Assembly: GCF_035944355.1 (NCBI RefSeq)
Contig: NZ_DASZBH010000014.1
Location: 248,001 to 312,000 of the forward strand
Origin: Frateuria_A sp035944355
GTDB taxonomy: Bacteria > Pseudomonadota > Gammaproteobacteria > Xanthomonadales > Rhodanobacteraceae
Length of the DNA: 64,000 bases
Direction of reading: 5' to 3'
Each line of letters begins with the position of its first letter. Positions within the stretch are counted from its first letter, which is position 1. The translations under genes were made by a program, and so were the position numbers. Positions 1-7,350 of this stretch are shown here, one piece after another. The notes below the pieces were generated by a model. That model did no database searches. It had not been told where the DNA came from and worked only from the letters and a program-made list of their open reading frames with translations.

Positions 1-473
1 CCCGGATCGATCAGCCCGCGCGGCCGGCGCAGACGCACATGCAGCTGCCACTGCGAGCAGGCCGGTACGGCGGGAGCCTCGTCGTACCAGCTGAGCCGTA
101 CGTGGCCATGCAGCGGCACCGTCTTGCCATCCAGCATGGCGTGCTCGGCGTCGAGCACGAAACGCGTGGCATCGCTGCGGGCCAGCGGCAGCTCGACCAC
201 CGTACCGACGACATCGAAGTCGCGTCCCTCGAGCTCGCGCGGCAGGCGCAGCTCCAGTGCCAGCGCGCCGCGCCAGATCGCCCACGCCGCGCCGAGCAGG
301 GCGATCGCCGGCATGCCAAGCAGCGGCCAGCGTCGGCTGGCCAGGAGCGCGACCAGCCCCGGCAGCACGCCCCACGTCGCAGGCGGCAGCGCCGGCAACC
401 ACTGCACCGCCAGCACCCCGAGCAGAAGCGCGATGCCCACTCCCACCGCGCCGGGCATCCCTGCCGTGCGCAT
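1..473 (-). CDS. comEC: ComEC/Rec2-type DNA uptake channel, N-terminal part only
   Basis: Amino-terminal part of the inner-membrane channel that passes single-stranded DNA into the cytoplasm during natural transformation. The gene runs off the left edge, so about 157 residues are visible. They show two hydrophobic stretches (about residues 9-45 and 48-66) and then a soluble segment with LSWYD and LRRPRG, the pattern of the DUF4131 domain that opens ComEC proteins. The ATG at 473 has a GGGAGGG ribosome-binding site just upstream and an in-frame TAG ten codons before it, which fixes the start. It lies downstream of lolC-lolD on the same strand, an order known in Xanthomonadales. The family call is firm for this domain; the channel domain itself cannot be seen. 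Confidence 0.8.
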   Translation of the reverse strand, partial: MRTAGMPGAVGVGIALLLGVLAVQWLPALPPATWGVLPGLVALLASRRWPLLGMPAIALLGAAWAIWRGALALELRLPRELEGRDFDVVGTVVELPLARSDATRFVLDAEHAMLDGKTVPLHGHVRLSWYDEAPAVPACSQWQLHVRLRRPRGLIDP

Positions 474-564
474 ACGCCCTCCCGTGGCCAGGCCCGCAGC
501 CTAGCGTGGGTCCGGCCGCGGCAGGGCTGAAATGCGTGTAAGGGTTTGCCGGTTCGCGGATGAC

Positions 565-587
565 GCGCGGGGTGGTCAGCCCCGCGC
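565..587 (-). other. Hairpin overlapping the lolD stop codon
   Basis: A perfect 8-bp G+C stem (565-572 with 580-587, 7-base loop) spans the lolD stop. No T-run follows it, so it may protect the 3' end or weaken read-through into comEC rather than act as a strong terminator. Confidence 0.35.
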
Positions 588-1280
588 CTGCAACTCGCCG
601 TTGTGCAGTTCGAGCGTGCGGTCCATCTTCGCCGCCAGGCGGTGGTCGTGGGTGACCAGGATGAAGCTGGTGCCGACTTCCCGGTTGAGCTCCAGCATCA
701 GCTCGTAGACCTGCGCCGCGTTGCCCTCGTCGAGGTTGCCGGTGGGCTCGTCGCCGAGCACGCAGGCCGGGCGCGTGACCAGCGCACGCGCCACCGCGCA
801 GCGCTGGCGCTCACCGCCGGAAAGTTCGGCCGGCTTGTGCTGCTCGCGCTTGCCCAGGCCCACCCGATCCAGCAGCACGCGCGCCTGGCGCTCGGCCTCG
901 CCGATGGCCACGCCGCGGATCAGCAGCGGCATGCAGACGTTCTCCAGCGCGGTGAACTCCGGCAACAGATGGTGGAACTGGTAAATGAAGCCCAGCGAGC
1001 GGTTGCGCACGCGCCCGCGTTCGGCGTCGGAAAGCTTCGAAAGGATGCGCCCTTCCACCTCCACTTCGCCGCGGGTCAGCGTGTCCAGGCCGCCGATGAT
1101 GTGCAGCAGCGTGCTCTTGCCCGAGCCCGACGCGCCGACGATGGCGAGCGTCTCGCCCCGCCGCAGGCTGAAGTTGACGTTGGTGAGCACCTCGGTCTTC
1201 AGGTCGCCTTCCTCGTAGGTCTTGGCGATCCCGCTGGCGCGCAGCACGATGTTGTCGGTCATGGTGGAGGGCTTATTCAT
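576..1280 (-). CDS. lolD: Lipoprotein-releasing system ATP-binding protein LolD
   Basis: ATPase of the LolCDE complex, which extracts outer-membrane-destined lipoproteins from the inner membrane and hands them to LolA. The 234 residues hold a Walker A motif (GASGSGKST), the ABC signature LSGGERQR and a Walker B/D-loop segment (LGDEPTGNLD), with the HDHR switch histidine near the end; the length is normal for LolD. The first ATG overlaps the 3' end of the permease gene by 8 bases, so translation is probably coupled. A second ATG six codons in is an alternative start. Confidence 0.93.
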   Translation of the reverse strand: MNKPSTMTDNIVLRASGIAKTYEEGDLKTEVLTNVNFSLRRGETLAIVGASGSGKSTLLHIIGGLDTLTRGEVEVEGRILSKLSDAERGRVRNRSLGFIYQFHHLLPEFTALENVCMPLLIRGVAIGEAERQARVLLDRVGLGKREQHKPAELSGGERQRCAVARALVTRPACVLGDEPTGNLDEGNAAQVYELMLELNREVGTSFILVTHDHRLAAKMDRTLELHNGELQARG

Positions 1281-2517
1281 AGCGCAGCGCCTGCGCCGGC
1301 TGCGTGCGCGAGGCGCGCCACGCGGGATAGAGCGTCGCCAGCAGCGAGAAGGCGAAGGTGACCAGCGTCACCCAGCCCACGTCGCTGGCCACCAGCTTGC
1401 TCGGGACCTCGCTGATGTAATAGACGTCCGGCGAGAGGAAGGTGATGCCGGTGAGGTGCTCGATCCACTTGATGATGACGGGAAGCTTCCACGACAGCAG
1501 CGAGCCGAAACCCACACCGAAGCCGATGCCGACCACGCCCACCAGCACGCCCTGCACCATGAACATGCCCATGATGCTCCGCGGCGTGGAACCGAGCGTG
1601 CGCAGGATCGCGATGTCGGCCTGCTTGTCGGTCACCAGCATCATCAGCATCGAGATCAGGTTGATCACCGCCACCAGGATGATCAGCGAGAGGATGATGA
1701 ACATCACGTGCTTCTCCATCGAGATCGCGGAGAAGAAGTTGGCGTGGCTCTGCATCCAGGTCTGCACGACGTAGAGCTGGCCCAGGTCGTTGGCCAGTTC
1801 CCGGGCGACCGGGCCGGCGTTGAACATGTCGTCGAGCTTCAGGCGGACGCCGGTGGGGCCATCGAGGCTGTCCAGCTTTTCCGCGTCGCGCATGTTGATC
1901 AGCGCGAGATTGGAGTCGAACTCCTGCATGCCCAGCTCGAACACGCCCACCACGTGGAAACCGCGCAGGCGCGGCACGCTGCCCATCGGCGTGCCGCGGA
2001 ACTGCGGCACGGCCATGGTCACCCGGTCGCCCACGGTCACGCCGAGCGTCAACGCCAGTTCCTTGCCCAGCACGATGTTCCAGCTGTCGGGCGTGAGCTC
2101 GTCCAGGCTGCCTTCGACCATGTGCGTGTTGATGTCCGAAACCTTCGGCTCCTGGCTGGGCTCGATGCCGCGCACCAGCGCGCCACTGGGGCGGCGCGCC
2201 TGCAGGAAGGCCTCCATTTCCACGTAGGGCGCTGCACCCTTAACGTGCGGGTTGGCCTCGGCGATCTTCACCGCGCGCGGCCAGTCCCGTACCGCCTCGC
2301 CGGGCAAGCCGGAGACGGTGGCATGCGAGATGGCGCCGAGGATGCGCGTGCGCAGCTCGGAATCGAACCCGTTCATCACCGACATCACCGTGATCAGCGC
2401 GGTCACGCTGATCGCAATGCAGACGATGGAGACGGTGGAGATGAAAGAAATGAACTGGTTGCGGCGCTTGGCGCGCGTGTAGCGCAGGCCGATGAACAGC
2501 TCGAGCGGTCGGAACAT
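1273..2517 (-). CDS. lolC: Lipoprotein-releasing system permease LolC/LolE family
   Basis: Membrane subunit of the lipoprotein-sorting ABC transporter. The 414-residue protein has the family topology: one N-terminal membrane segment (about 22-45), a large periplasmic domain, then three membrane segments (about 270-295, 315-345 and 375-398). The opening with FIGLRYTRAKRR and the MSVMNGFD stretch after the first helix are typical of LolC/LolE. Only one permease gene is seen next to lolD; whether a second copy exists elsewhere cannot be told from this window, so LolC versus LolE is a naming choice. Confidence 0.9.
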   Translation of the reverse strand: MFRPLELFIGLRYTRAKRRNQFISFISTVSIVCIAISVTALITVMSVMNGFDSELRTRILGAISHATVSGLPGEAVRDWPRAVKIAEANPHVKGAAPYVEMEAFLQARRPSGALVRGIEPSQEPKVSDINTHMVEGSLDELTPDSWNIVLGKELALTLGVTVGDRVTMAVPQFRGTPMGSVPRLRGFHVVGVFELGMQEFDSNLALINMRDAEKLDSLDGPTGVRLKLDDMFNAGPVARELANDLGQLYVVQTWMQSHANFFSAISMEKHVMFIILSLIILVAVINLISMLMMLVTDKQADIAILRTLGSTPRSIMGMFMVQGVLVGVVGIGFGVGFGSLLSWKLPVIIKWIEHLTGITFLSPDVYYISEVPSKLVASDVGWVTLVTFAFSLLATLYPAWRASRTQPAQALRYE

Positions 2518-2630
2518 GGACGGTCGCTTTATCCGGTCTTGGGCGGGCCGCCCGAGGAAGCATTATCGGGCAATTGGACACGGATGCACGGCGAAAGTGC
2601 CGCGCCAGGCCGTGGACGCCGGGTTCGCCG

Positions 2631-3062
2631 CTACAGCCGGGCCGAAGATTCCGCTGGCCGCATGGCGGCCAGGCGCATGCGCAGGCGCCGGCGCAGGTCC
2701 GCGTCGCTGTTGTCGGGGGCAAGCAGCAGCACTTCCGTGCGCCCGGCGCTCTTGAGCCGCAACAGGACGCAGGTGCCCAGGACGCGGGACGAGGCCAGCA
2801 CGGCGGGGCTTTCCTCGCGGGAGGCGCGATAGAGCGTCCAGGTTTCGCCGGCGAGGGCCACGCCCATGACGGACGAGCGCGAGGCGCGCCGCAGCGCGAT
2901 CGCGACCAAGACGATCGACGCCAGCGCCATCGGCAGCTTCAACGCCCACGGCGCCCCGCTGCCGGCGATCGCGACCAGCACGAGCACGCCGATCGCCAGC
3001 AGCAGCTGCAGCAGCCGCCGCGAAGGCCGGTAGTCAAAGCCGATGGCGGGCGCGGATGTCAT
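2631..3062 (-). CDS. ygfX: YgfX-like membrane protein downstream of sdhE
   Basis: Predicted inner-membrane protein of 143 residues related to YgfX (CptA), which is encoded with SdhE in many gammaproteobacteria and has been described both as a partner of SdhE and as a cytoskeleton-affecting toxin. Two adjacent hydrophobic segments (about residues 16-35 and 41-58) precede a soluble C-terminal half of beta type. I chose the internal ATG at 3062 because the upstream reading frame is antisense-like coding noise and because this gives a 29-base overlap with sdhE, as in E. coli. The function is inferred from context more than from sequence. Confidence 0.7.
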   Translation of the reverse strand: MTSAPAIGFDYRPSRRLLQLLLAIGVLVLVAIAGSGAPWALKLPMALASIVLVAIALRRASRSSVMGVALAGETWTLYRASREESPAVLASSRVLGTCVLLRLKSAGRTEVLLLAPDNSDADLRRRLRMRLAAMRPAESSARL

Positions 3063-3273
3063 CGATGATCGCCTGCCAGTCGGCCCGCGGCGCCTGCGCG
3101 TGGCCCATGATCCAGTCCCACAGATCCGGATCCTGGGCGTCGAGCAGCTCGTCGAAGGCCTCGCGCGTAGCCGGCTCGGCGCCCGCGTAGCGCTCGTCCA
3201 GCCAGCCGCCCAGCAGCGCATCGAGTTCGCGGGTACCGCGGCGGGCACGCCAGCGCAGGCGGGAGAGGCTCAT
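3034..3273 (-). CDS. sdhE: Succinate dehydrogenase FAD assembly factor SdhE
   Basis: Small soluble protein of 79 residues that promotes covalent attachment of FAD to SdhA. It carries the conserved RRGTRELD segment (the RGxxE-type motif) near residues 11-18, and a C-terminal acidic/aromatic helix with DLWDWIMG, both usual in the SdhE/SDHAF2 family. It follows the sdhCDAB operon on the same strand, separated by a REP-like doublet, and overlaps ygfX. Length and context agree with the family. Confidence 0.9.
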   Translation of the reverse strand: MSLSRLRWRARRGTRELDALLGGWLDERYAGAEPATREAFDELLDAQDPDLWDWIMGHAQAPRADWQAIIDDIRARHRL

Positions 3274-3303
3274 GGCGACGCGAGGCGCGAAGCGCCAGCC
3301 TTG

Positions 3304-3361
3304 GCTCCCTCTCCCCCTGCTCTAGTCAAAGATGGGGGAGAGGGTTGGGGTGAGGGGCGGG
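3304..3361. repeat. REP-like palindromic unit, left member of an inverted pair
   Basis: G+C-rich unit with CCCTCTCCCC at one side and GGGGGAGAGGG at the other, so it can fold on itself. It is repeated in opposite orientation at 3476-3534 with only a few differences over about 58 bases, including an internal GTCAAAGATGGGGGAGAGGG core. The motif containing CCCTCACCCCAACCCTCTCCC-type sequence is a repeat seen in many proteobacterial genomes. Confidence 0.8.
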
Positions 3362-3475
3362 GCTGGCGAAAAAGGTGGCGCCAAGCCTCGACGCGTCTTG
3401 CTGGACGCGCGGGCGATGCGCTCTCCGGGTGTTCCGGCTGCATGGCGACGGCCCTGGTGGAAGTGTGTCGCAAGA

Positions 3476-3534
3476 GTGACCCCTCACCCCAGCCCTCTCC
3501 CCCATCTTTGACAAGAGCCAAGGGGAGAGGGAGC
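3476..3534. repeat. REP-like palindromic unit, right member of an inverted pair
   Basis: Inverted copy of the unit at 3304-3361, with about 114 bases between the two. The pair fills the gap between sdhB and sdhE and would form two strong hairpins, or one long one, in the sdh transcript. I see no other gene in the 276-base gap. Confidence 0.8.
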
Positions 3535-3549
3535 TAAAGGCGCGCGCTC

Positions 3550-4329
3550 TTACGAGCGGCGCTCCACCATCAGCTTCTTGATCTCCGCGATCGCCTTGGC
3601 GGGGTTGAGGCCCTTCGGACAAGTGCGCGCGCAGTTCATGATGGTGTGGCAACGGTAGAGCTTGAACGGGTCTTCCAGATCGTCCAGGCGCTCGCCGGTG
3701 GCTTCGTCGCGCGTATCGGCGATCCAGCGGTAGGCCTGCAGCAGGATGGCCGGGCCCAGGTAGCGGTCGCCGTTCCACCAGTAGCTCGGGCAGCTGGTCG
3801 AGCAGCAGGCGCACAGGATGCACTCGTAGTAGCCGTCCAGCTGTTTGCGGTCTTCCGGCGACTGCAGGCGTTCGCGCGCCGGCGCCGGGCTCTGCGTGCG
3901 AATCCACGGCTTGATCGAGGCGTACTGCGCGTAGAAGTGCGTCAGGTCCGGCACCAGGTCCTTGACCACCGGCATGTGCGGCAGCGGATAGATCGCCACT
4001 TCGCCGCCCTTGCAGTCGTCGATGGCCTTGGTGCAGGCCAGCGTGTTGGTGCCCTCGATGTTCATCGCGCACGAACCGCAGATGCCTTCGCGGCAGGAAC
4101 GGCGCAACGTGAGCGTCGGGTCGATCTCGTTCTTGATCTTCAGCAGGGCGTCCAGAACCATCGGGCCGCACGAGGCCAGGTCCACCTCGTAGGTGTCGAT
4201 GCGCGGGTTCTGGCCGTCGTCCGGGCTCCAGCGGTAGATCTTGAAGGTGCGCGGCTTCTTGGCGCCCTTCGCCGGATAGTGCTTGCCGGACTGGATCTTG
4301 GAATTCTTCGGTAGCGTGAACTCTGCCAC
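3550..4329 (-). CDS. sdhB: Succinate dehydrogenase iron-sulfur subunit
   Basis: Electron-transfer subunit of complex II, passing electrons from the SdhA flavin to quinone. The 259-residue protein has the three expected clusters: a [2Fe-2S] ferredoxin-type site (CREGICGSC, residues about 79-87), a [4Fe-4S] site (CILCACC followed by CP) and a [3Fe-4S] site (CHTIMNC then CP). It is the last structural gene of sdhCDAB and is separated from sdhA by 78 bases that hold two hairpins. Length is close to the E. coli and Xanthomonas proteins. Confidence 0.97.
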   Translation of the reverse strand: MAEFTLPKNSKIQSGKHYPAKGAKKPRTFKIYRWSPDDGQNPRIDTYEVDLASCGPMVLDALLKIKNEIDPTLTLRRSCREGICGSCAMNIEGTNTLACTKAIDDCKGGEVAIYPLPHMPVVKDLVPDLTHFYAQYASIKPWIRTQSPAPARERLQSPEDRKQLDGYYECILCACCSTSCPSYWWNGDRYLGPAILLQAYRWIADTRDEATGERLDDLEDPFKLYRCHTIMNCARTCPKGLNPAKAIAEIKKLMVERRS

Positions 4330-4349
4330 GGTGACCTCACTTGGCCTGT

Positions 4350-4367
4350 GCGCTCATCCATGAGCGC
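4350..4367 (-). other. Palindromic hairpin in the sdhA-sdhB gap (second in transcript order)
   Basis: An 18-base inverted repeat (GCGCTCAT arms around a CC/GG centre) lies just before the sdhB ribosome-binding region. It has the same central CATGGATG-type layout as the neighbouring hairpin at 4380-4397. Confidence 0.6.
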
Positions 4368-4374
4368 GAGAAGC

Positions 4375-4397
4375 AAAAAGCGGCCATCCATGGCCGC
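4375..4397 (-). terminator. Intra-operon terminator-like hairpin between sdhA and sdhB
   Basis: Read on the minus strand, an 8-bp stem (GCGGCCAT with ATGGCCGC, two-base loop) is followed at once by TTTTT. This is the form of a Rho-independent terminator placed 10 bases after the sdhA stop. Since sdhB must still be expressed, it is more likely a partial terminator or an RNA-processing/stabilising element. Confidence 0.6.
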
Positions 4398-4407
4398 ACT
4401 CTCAAAT

Positions 4408-6195
4408 TCAGTAAACGCGCTTCTTCGGCGGCACCACGTCGACTTCGTCGGTCAGCGTGTACATGTGCACCGGGCGGAAGTCGAAGCTGGTCTGGCCGGA
4501 CTCGTCCACCTTGACCAGGGTGTGCTTCATCCATTGCGCATCGTCGCGCTCGGGGAAGTCCTCGCGCGCATGGGCGCCGCGGCTTTCCAGGCGCTGTTCG
4601 GCCGCGTGCATGGTGACCACCGCCTGTGCGAGCAGGTTGGACAGCTCCAGCGTCTCGATCAGGTCGGAGTTCCACACCAGCGAACGATCGGTGACGCTGA
4701 CGTCCTTGAACGATTCGTAGACCTCGGAGATGCGGCGCTTGCCCTCGGCCAGCGTCTCGCCGGTGCGGAATACGGCGGCGTCCTTCTGCATGGTGCGCTG
4801 CATCTCCGCGCGGATCTGCGCGGTCGGCTTGCTGCCCTTGGCGTTGCGCAGGCCGTCGAAACGGGCCAGCGCCTTGTCCAGGATGCTCGCCGGCACGTCC
4901 TGATGCAGCGACCCGGGCTTGATCAGCTCGGCGCAACGGCCGGCCACGGCGCGGCCGAACACCACCAGGTCCAGCAGCGAATTGGAGCCCAGGCGGTTGG
5001 CGCCGTGCACCGAAACGCAGGCCGCCTCGCCGATGGCGAACAGGCCCGGCACCACGGCGTCGACGTCATCGCCCTTCTTCTGCACCACTTCGCCGTGGTA
5101 GTTGGTCGGGATGCCGCCCATGTTGTAGTGCACGGTCGGGATGACCGGGATCGGCTCGCGGGTCACGTCTACGCCGGCGAAGATGCGTGCCGACTCGGCG
5201 ATGCCCGGCAGCCGCTCGTGGATCACGTCGGCGCCCAGGTGCATCAGGTTGAGGTGGATGTGGTCCTTGTGCTCGCCGACGCCGCGGCCTTCGCGGATCT
5301 CGATGGTCATCGCGCGGCTGACCACGTCGCGCGAGGCCAGGTCCTTGGCGCTGGGCGCGTAGCGCTCCATGAAGCGCTCGCCCTGGGAGTTGGTGAGGTA
5401 GCCGCCCTCGCCGCGCACGCCTTCGGTGATCAGGCAGCCGGCGCCGTAGATGCCGGTCGGGTGGAACTGCACGAACTCCATGTCCTGCAGCGCCAGGCCC
5501 GCGCGCAGCACCATGCCGCCGCCGTCGCCGGTGCAGGTGTGCGCCGAGGTGGCGCTGAAGTAGGCGCGGCCGTAGCCGCCGGTGGCCAGCACCACGGCAT
5601 GGCCGCGGAAGAAGTGCAGCGTGCCCTCGTTCATGTCCAGCGCGAGCACGCCGCGGCAGACGCCCTGCTCGTCGAAGATCAGGTCGATCGCGAAGTATTC
5701 GATGAAGAACGCCGCGTCATGCGCCAGCGCCTGCTGGTAGAGCGTGTGCAGGATCGCGTGGCCGGTGCGGTCGGCGGCGGCGCAGGTGCGCTGCGCGGTG
5801 CCCTTGCCGTAATGCGTGGTCATGCCGCCGAACGGGCGCTGGTAGATCTTGCCCTCCTCGGTGCGCGAGAACGGCACGCCGTAGTGCTCCAGCTCGATGA
5901 TCGCGGCCGGGGCCTCCTTGCACATGTACTCGATGGCGTCCTGGTCGCCGAGCCAGTCGGAGCCCTTGATGGTGTCGTAGTAGTGGAAGCGCCAGTCGTC
6001 CTCGCCCATGTTGCCGAGGGCCGCGGAGATGCCGCCCTGCGCCGCCACGGTGTGCGAGCGGGTCGGGAAGACCTTGGTGATGCAGGCGGCTTTCAGGCCC
6101 TTTTCGGCCAGGCCGAAGGTGGCGCGCAGGCCCGCGCCGCCGGCGCCGACCACGATCACGTCGTACTTGTGTTGCTGAACCTTGTAGGCTTCCAT
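4408..6195 (-). CDS. sdhA: Succinate dehydrogenase flavoprotein subunit
   Basis: Catalytic subunit of complex II, oxidising succinate to fumarate on the cytoplasmic face of the membrane. The 595 residues start with a dinucleotide fold (VVGAGGAGLRA), then the FAD-attachment segment SHTVAAQGG whose histidine carries covalent FAD, and a C-terminal segment with the arginines of the active site. The start at 6195 (MEAYKVQQ) was chosen over a longer open frame because it precedes the flavin fold directly and lies 5 bases after the sdhD stop. The gene is in the order C-D-A-B. Confidence 0.97.
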   Translation of the reverse strand: MEAYKVQQHKYDVIVVGAGGAGLRATFGLAEKGLKAACITKVFPTRSHTVAAQGGISAALGNMGEDDWRFHYYDTIKGSDWLGDQDAIEYMCKEAPAAIIELEHYGVPFSRTEEGKIYQRPFGGMTTHYGKGTAQRTCAAADRTGHAILHTLYQQALAHDAAFFIEYFAIDLIFDEQGVCRGVLALDMNEGTLHFFRGHAVVLATGGYGRAYFSATSAHTCTGDGGGMVLRAGLALQDMEFVQFHPTGIYGAGCLITEGVRGEGGYLTNSQGERFMERYAPSAKDLASRDVVSRAMTIEIREGRGVGEHKDHIHLNLMHLGADVIHERLPGIAESARIFAGVDVTREPIPVIPTVHYNMGGIPTNYHGEVVQKKGDDVDAVVPGLFAIGEAACVSVHGANRLGSNSLLDLVVFGRAVAGRCAELIKPGSLHQDVPASILDKALARFDGLRNAKGSKPTAQIRAEMQRTMQKDAAVFRTGETLAEGKRRISEVYESFKDVSVTDRSLVWNSDLIETLELSNLLAQAVVTMHAAEQRLESRGAHAREDFPERDDAQWMKHTLVKVDESGQTSFDFRPVHMYTLTDEVDVVPPKKRVY

Positions 6196-6200
6196 CGAAC

Positions 6201-6596
6201 TTAAGCTCCCAGGGCGATGCGCAGCACCGCGAGCACGCCCGCCAGGGTGGCGAGCACGGCAACGAACTTGATCGCGATCAGCGACGCCGCTTCCTTCCAG
6301 CGGGTGTGCACGTAGTCCTCGATCACCACCTGCAGGCCGAGCACGGCGTGCCAGAACGCGGTGACCACGAAGGCGATCAGCAGCACGGCGTTCCACGGAC
6401 GCGCGACCAGCTCACGGGCGGTGGCGTAGTCGGCGTGCAGCACGCGCAGCACCAGCGAGACCAGCCAGATGCCCAGGCCAACCAGCGCGACGGCGGTGAC
6501 GCGCTGCACCCACCAATGGCTCACGCCGTGCTGGGCCGAGCCCAGGCCGCGGGCCTTCTTCAGCGGGTTGCGGTATTCCTTCGGATAGGCGCTCAT
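6201..6596 (-). CDS. sdhD: Succinate dehydrogenase membrane anchor SdhD
   Basis: Hydrophobic anchor subunit (131 residues) that with SdhC holds haem b and the quinone site. Three membrane segments are seen (about 30-50, 65-88 and 105-128), and the HAVLGLQVVIEDYVH stretch holds the conserved histidine and the DY that line the quinone/haem pocket. The ATG at 6596 overlaps the sdhC stop by 4 bases (ATGA). Confidence 0.93.
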   Translation of the reverse strand: MSAYPKEYRNPLKKARGLGSAQHGVSHWWVQRVTAVALVGLGIWLVSLVLRVLHADYATARELVARPWNAVLLIAFVVTAFWHAVLGLQVVIEDYVHTRWKEAASLIAIKFVAVLATLAGVLAVLRIALGA

Positions 6597-6988
6597 GCCC
6601 CGGCCCCCAGTTTCAGCACGCAAGCCCACACCAGCGCCGTCAGAGCCAAGCTGACGATGATCGAGGCCCAGCTCGAGCGCACGAACTGCACGATCTCGTA
6701 GCCGTAGCCGCCGTCCTGGATCAGGTGCCGGATGCCGTTGCACAGGTGGTAGAACAGCGACCAGCTCCAGCCGATCAGCAGGATGATGCCGATCGGGCTT
6801 CCGACGAAGGCGGTGAAATGGCCGAAGCGCTCTTCGCCGCCGGCCAGCGCGATCAGCCCCCAGGCGACCAGCAGCATCCCCACGGACAGGGCCACGCCGG
6901 TGGCGCGATGCAGGATGGAAGTGACCATCTGCACCTGCCATCGATAGACGGAGAGATGGGGTGAAAGCGGTCGTCGCGTGTCTGCCAT
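6593..6988 (-). CDS. sdhC: Succinate dehydrogenase cytochrome b556 subunit
   Basis: Second membrane anchor of complex II, 131 residues with three membrane helices. It begins with the family signature RPLSPHLSVYRW, followed by SILHRATG, where the serine and arginine contribute to the quinone site, and it has HLCNGIRHL with the haem-ligand histidine. I placed the start at the ATG giving MADTRRPLSP; the upstream 25 codons have no family similarity. Confidence 0.94.
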   Translation of the reverse strand: MADTRRPLSPHLSVYRWQVQMVTSILHRATGVALSVGMLLVAWGLIALAGGEERFGHFTAFVGSPIGIILLIGWSWSLFYHLCNGIRHLIQDGGYGYEIVQFVRSSWASIIVSLALTALVWACVLKLGAGA

Positions 6989-7070
6989 GGCGGCTGTCCG
7001 TGGTGTGGAATCGCTGGTGCCCGATCGCCCGCTTCCCATGCCCGTGCCGGCTCGCGCCGCCATGGGCGGA

Positions 7071-7238
7071 TCAGAAGTCGATGCAGCGTCCGTTCTTTTC
7101 CCAGTCGCCGTAGCGGGTGGGATCCGGCGCCGGCCGCTCCGGTCGCGCCTCGCCCTGGACCGGTCGCGCGGGCGCGACGGGTTGCTCCGCGGGAACGGAA
7201 ACAGGGGCGGATTCGGTCTGGGAGGAGGTCTCGGACAT
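7071..7238 (-). CDS. SDHAF4-like (DUF1674) succinate dehydrogenase assembly protein
   Basis: Short protein of 55 residues, mostly a proline/glutamate-rich disordered stretch, ending in the sharply conserved PTRYGDWEKNGRCIDF. That C-terminal signature defines DUF1674, whose eukaryotic member SDHAF4 chaperones flavinylated SdhA. It lies 82 bases upstream of sdhC on the same strand, so it could be the first gene of the sdh transcript. I used the ATG at 7238; a longer open frame upstream adds a hydrophobic extension that looks like chance. Confidence 0.85.
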   Translation of the reverse strand: MSETSSQTESAPVSVPAEQPVAPARPVQGEARPERPAPDPTRYGDWEKNGRCIDF

Positions 7239-7315
7239 AAGTAAAGCCGCAGAAGCGTAATACGCGCTGACCGCGCAGCACAACCTTGACCGTCGGGCGA
7301 AAACCTGTCCGCACC

Positions 7316-7344
7316 TTGTCTTCACGGGCGCGTTCCCTTATCTC
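7316..7344 (+). promoter_or_regulatory. Predicted sigma-70 promoter of ygfZ
   Basis: TTGTCT and TATCTC are separated by 17 bases, and the ygfZ ATG lies only 6 bases after the -10 hexamer. That spacing implies a leaderless mRNA, in line with the absence of a Shine-Dalgarno sequence. Confidence 0.5.
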
Positions 7345-7350
7345 AGGCGC

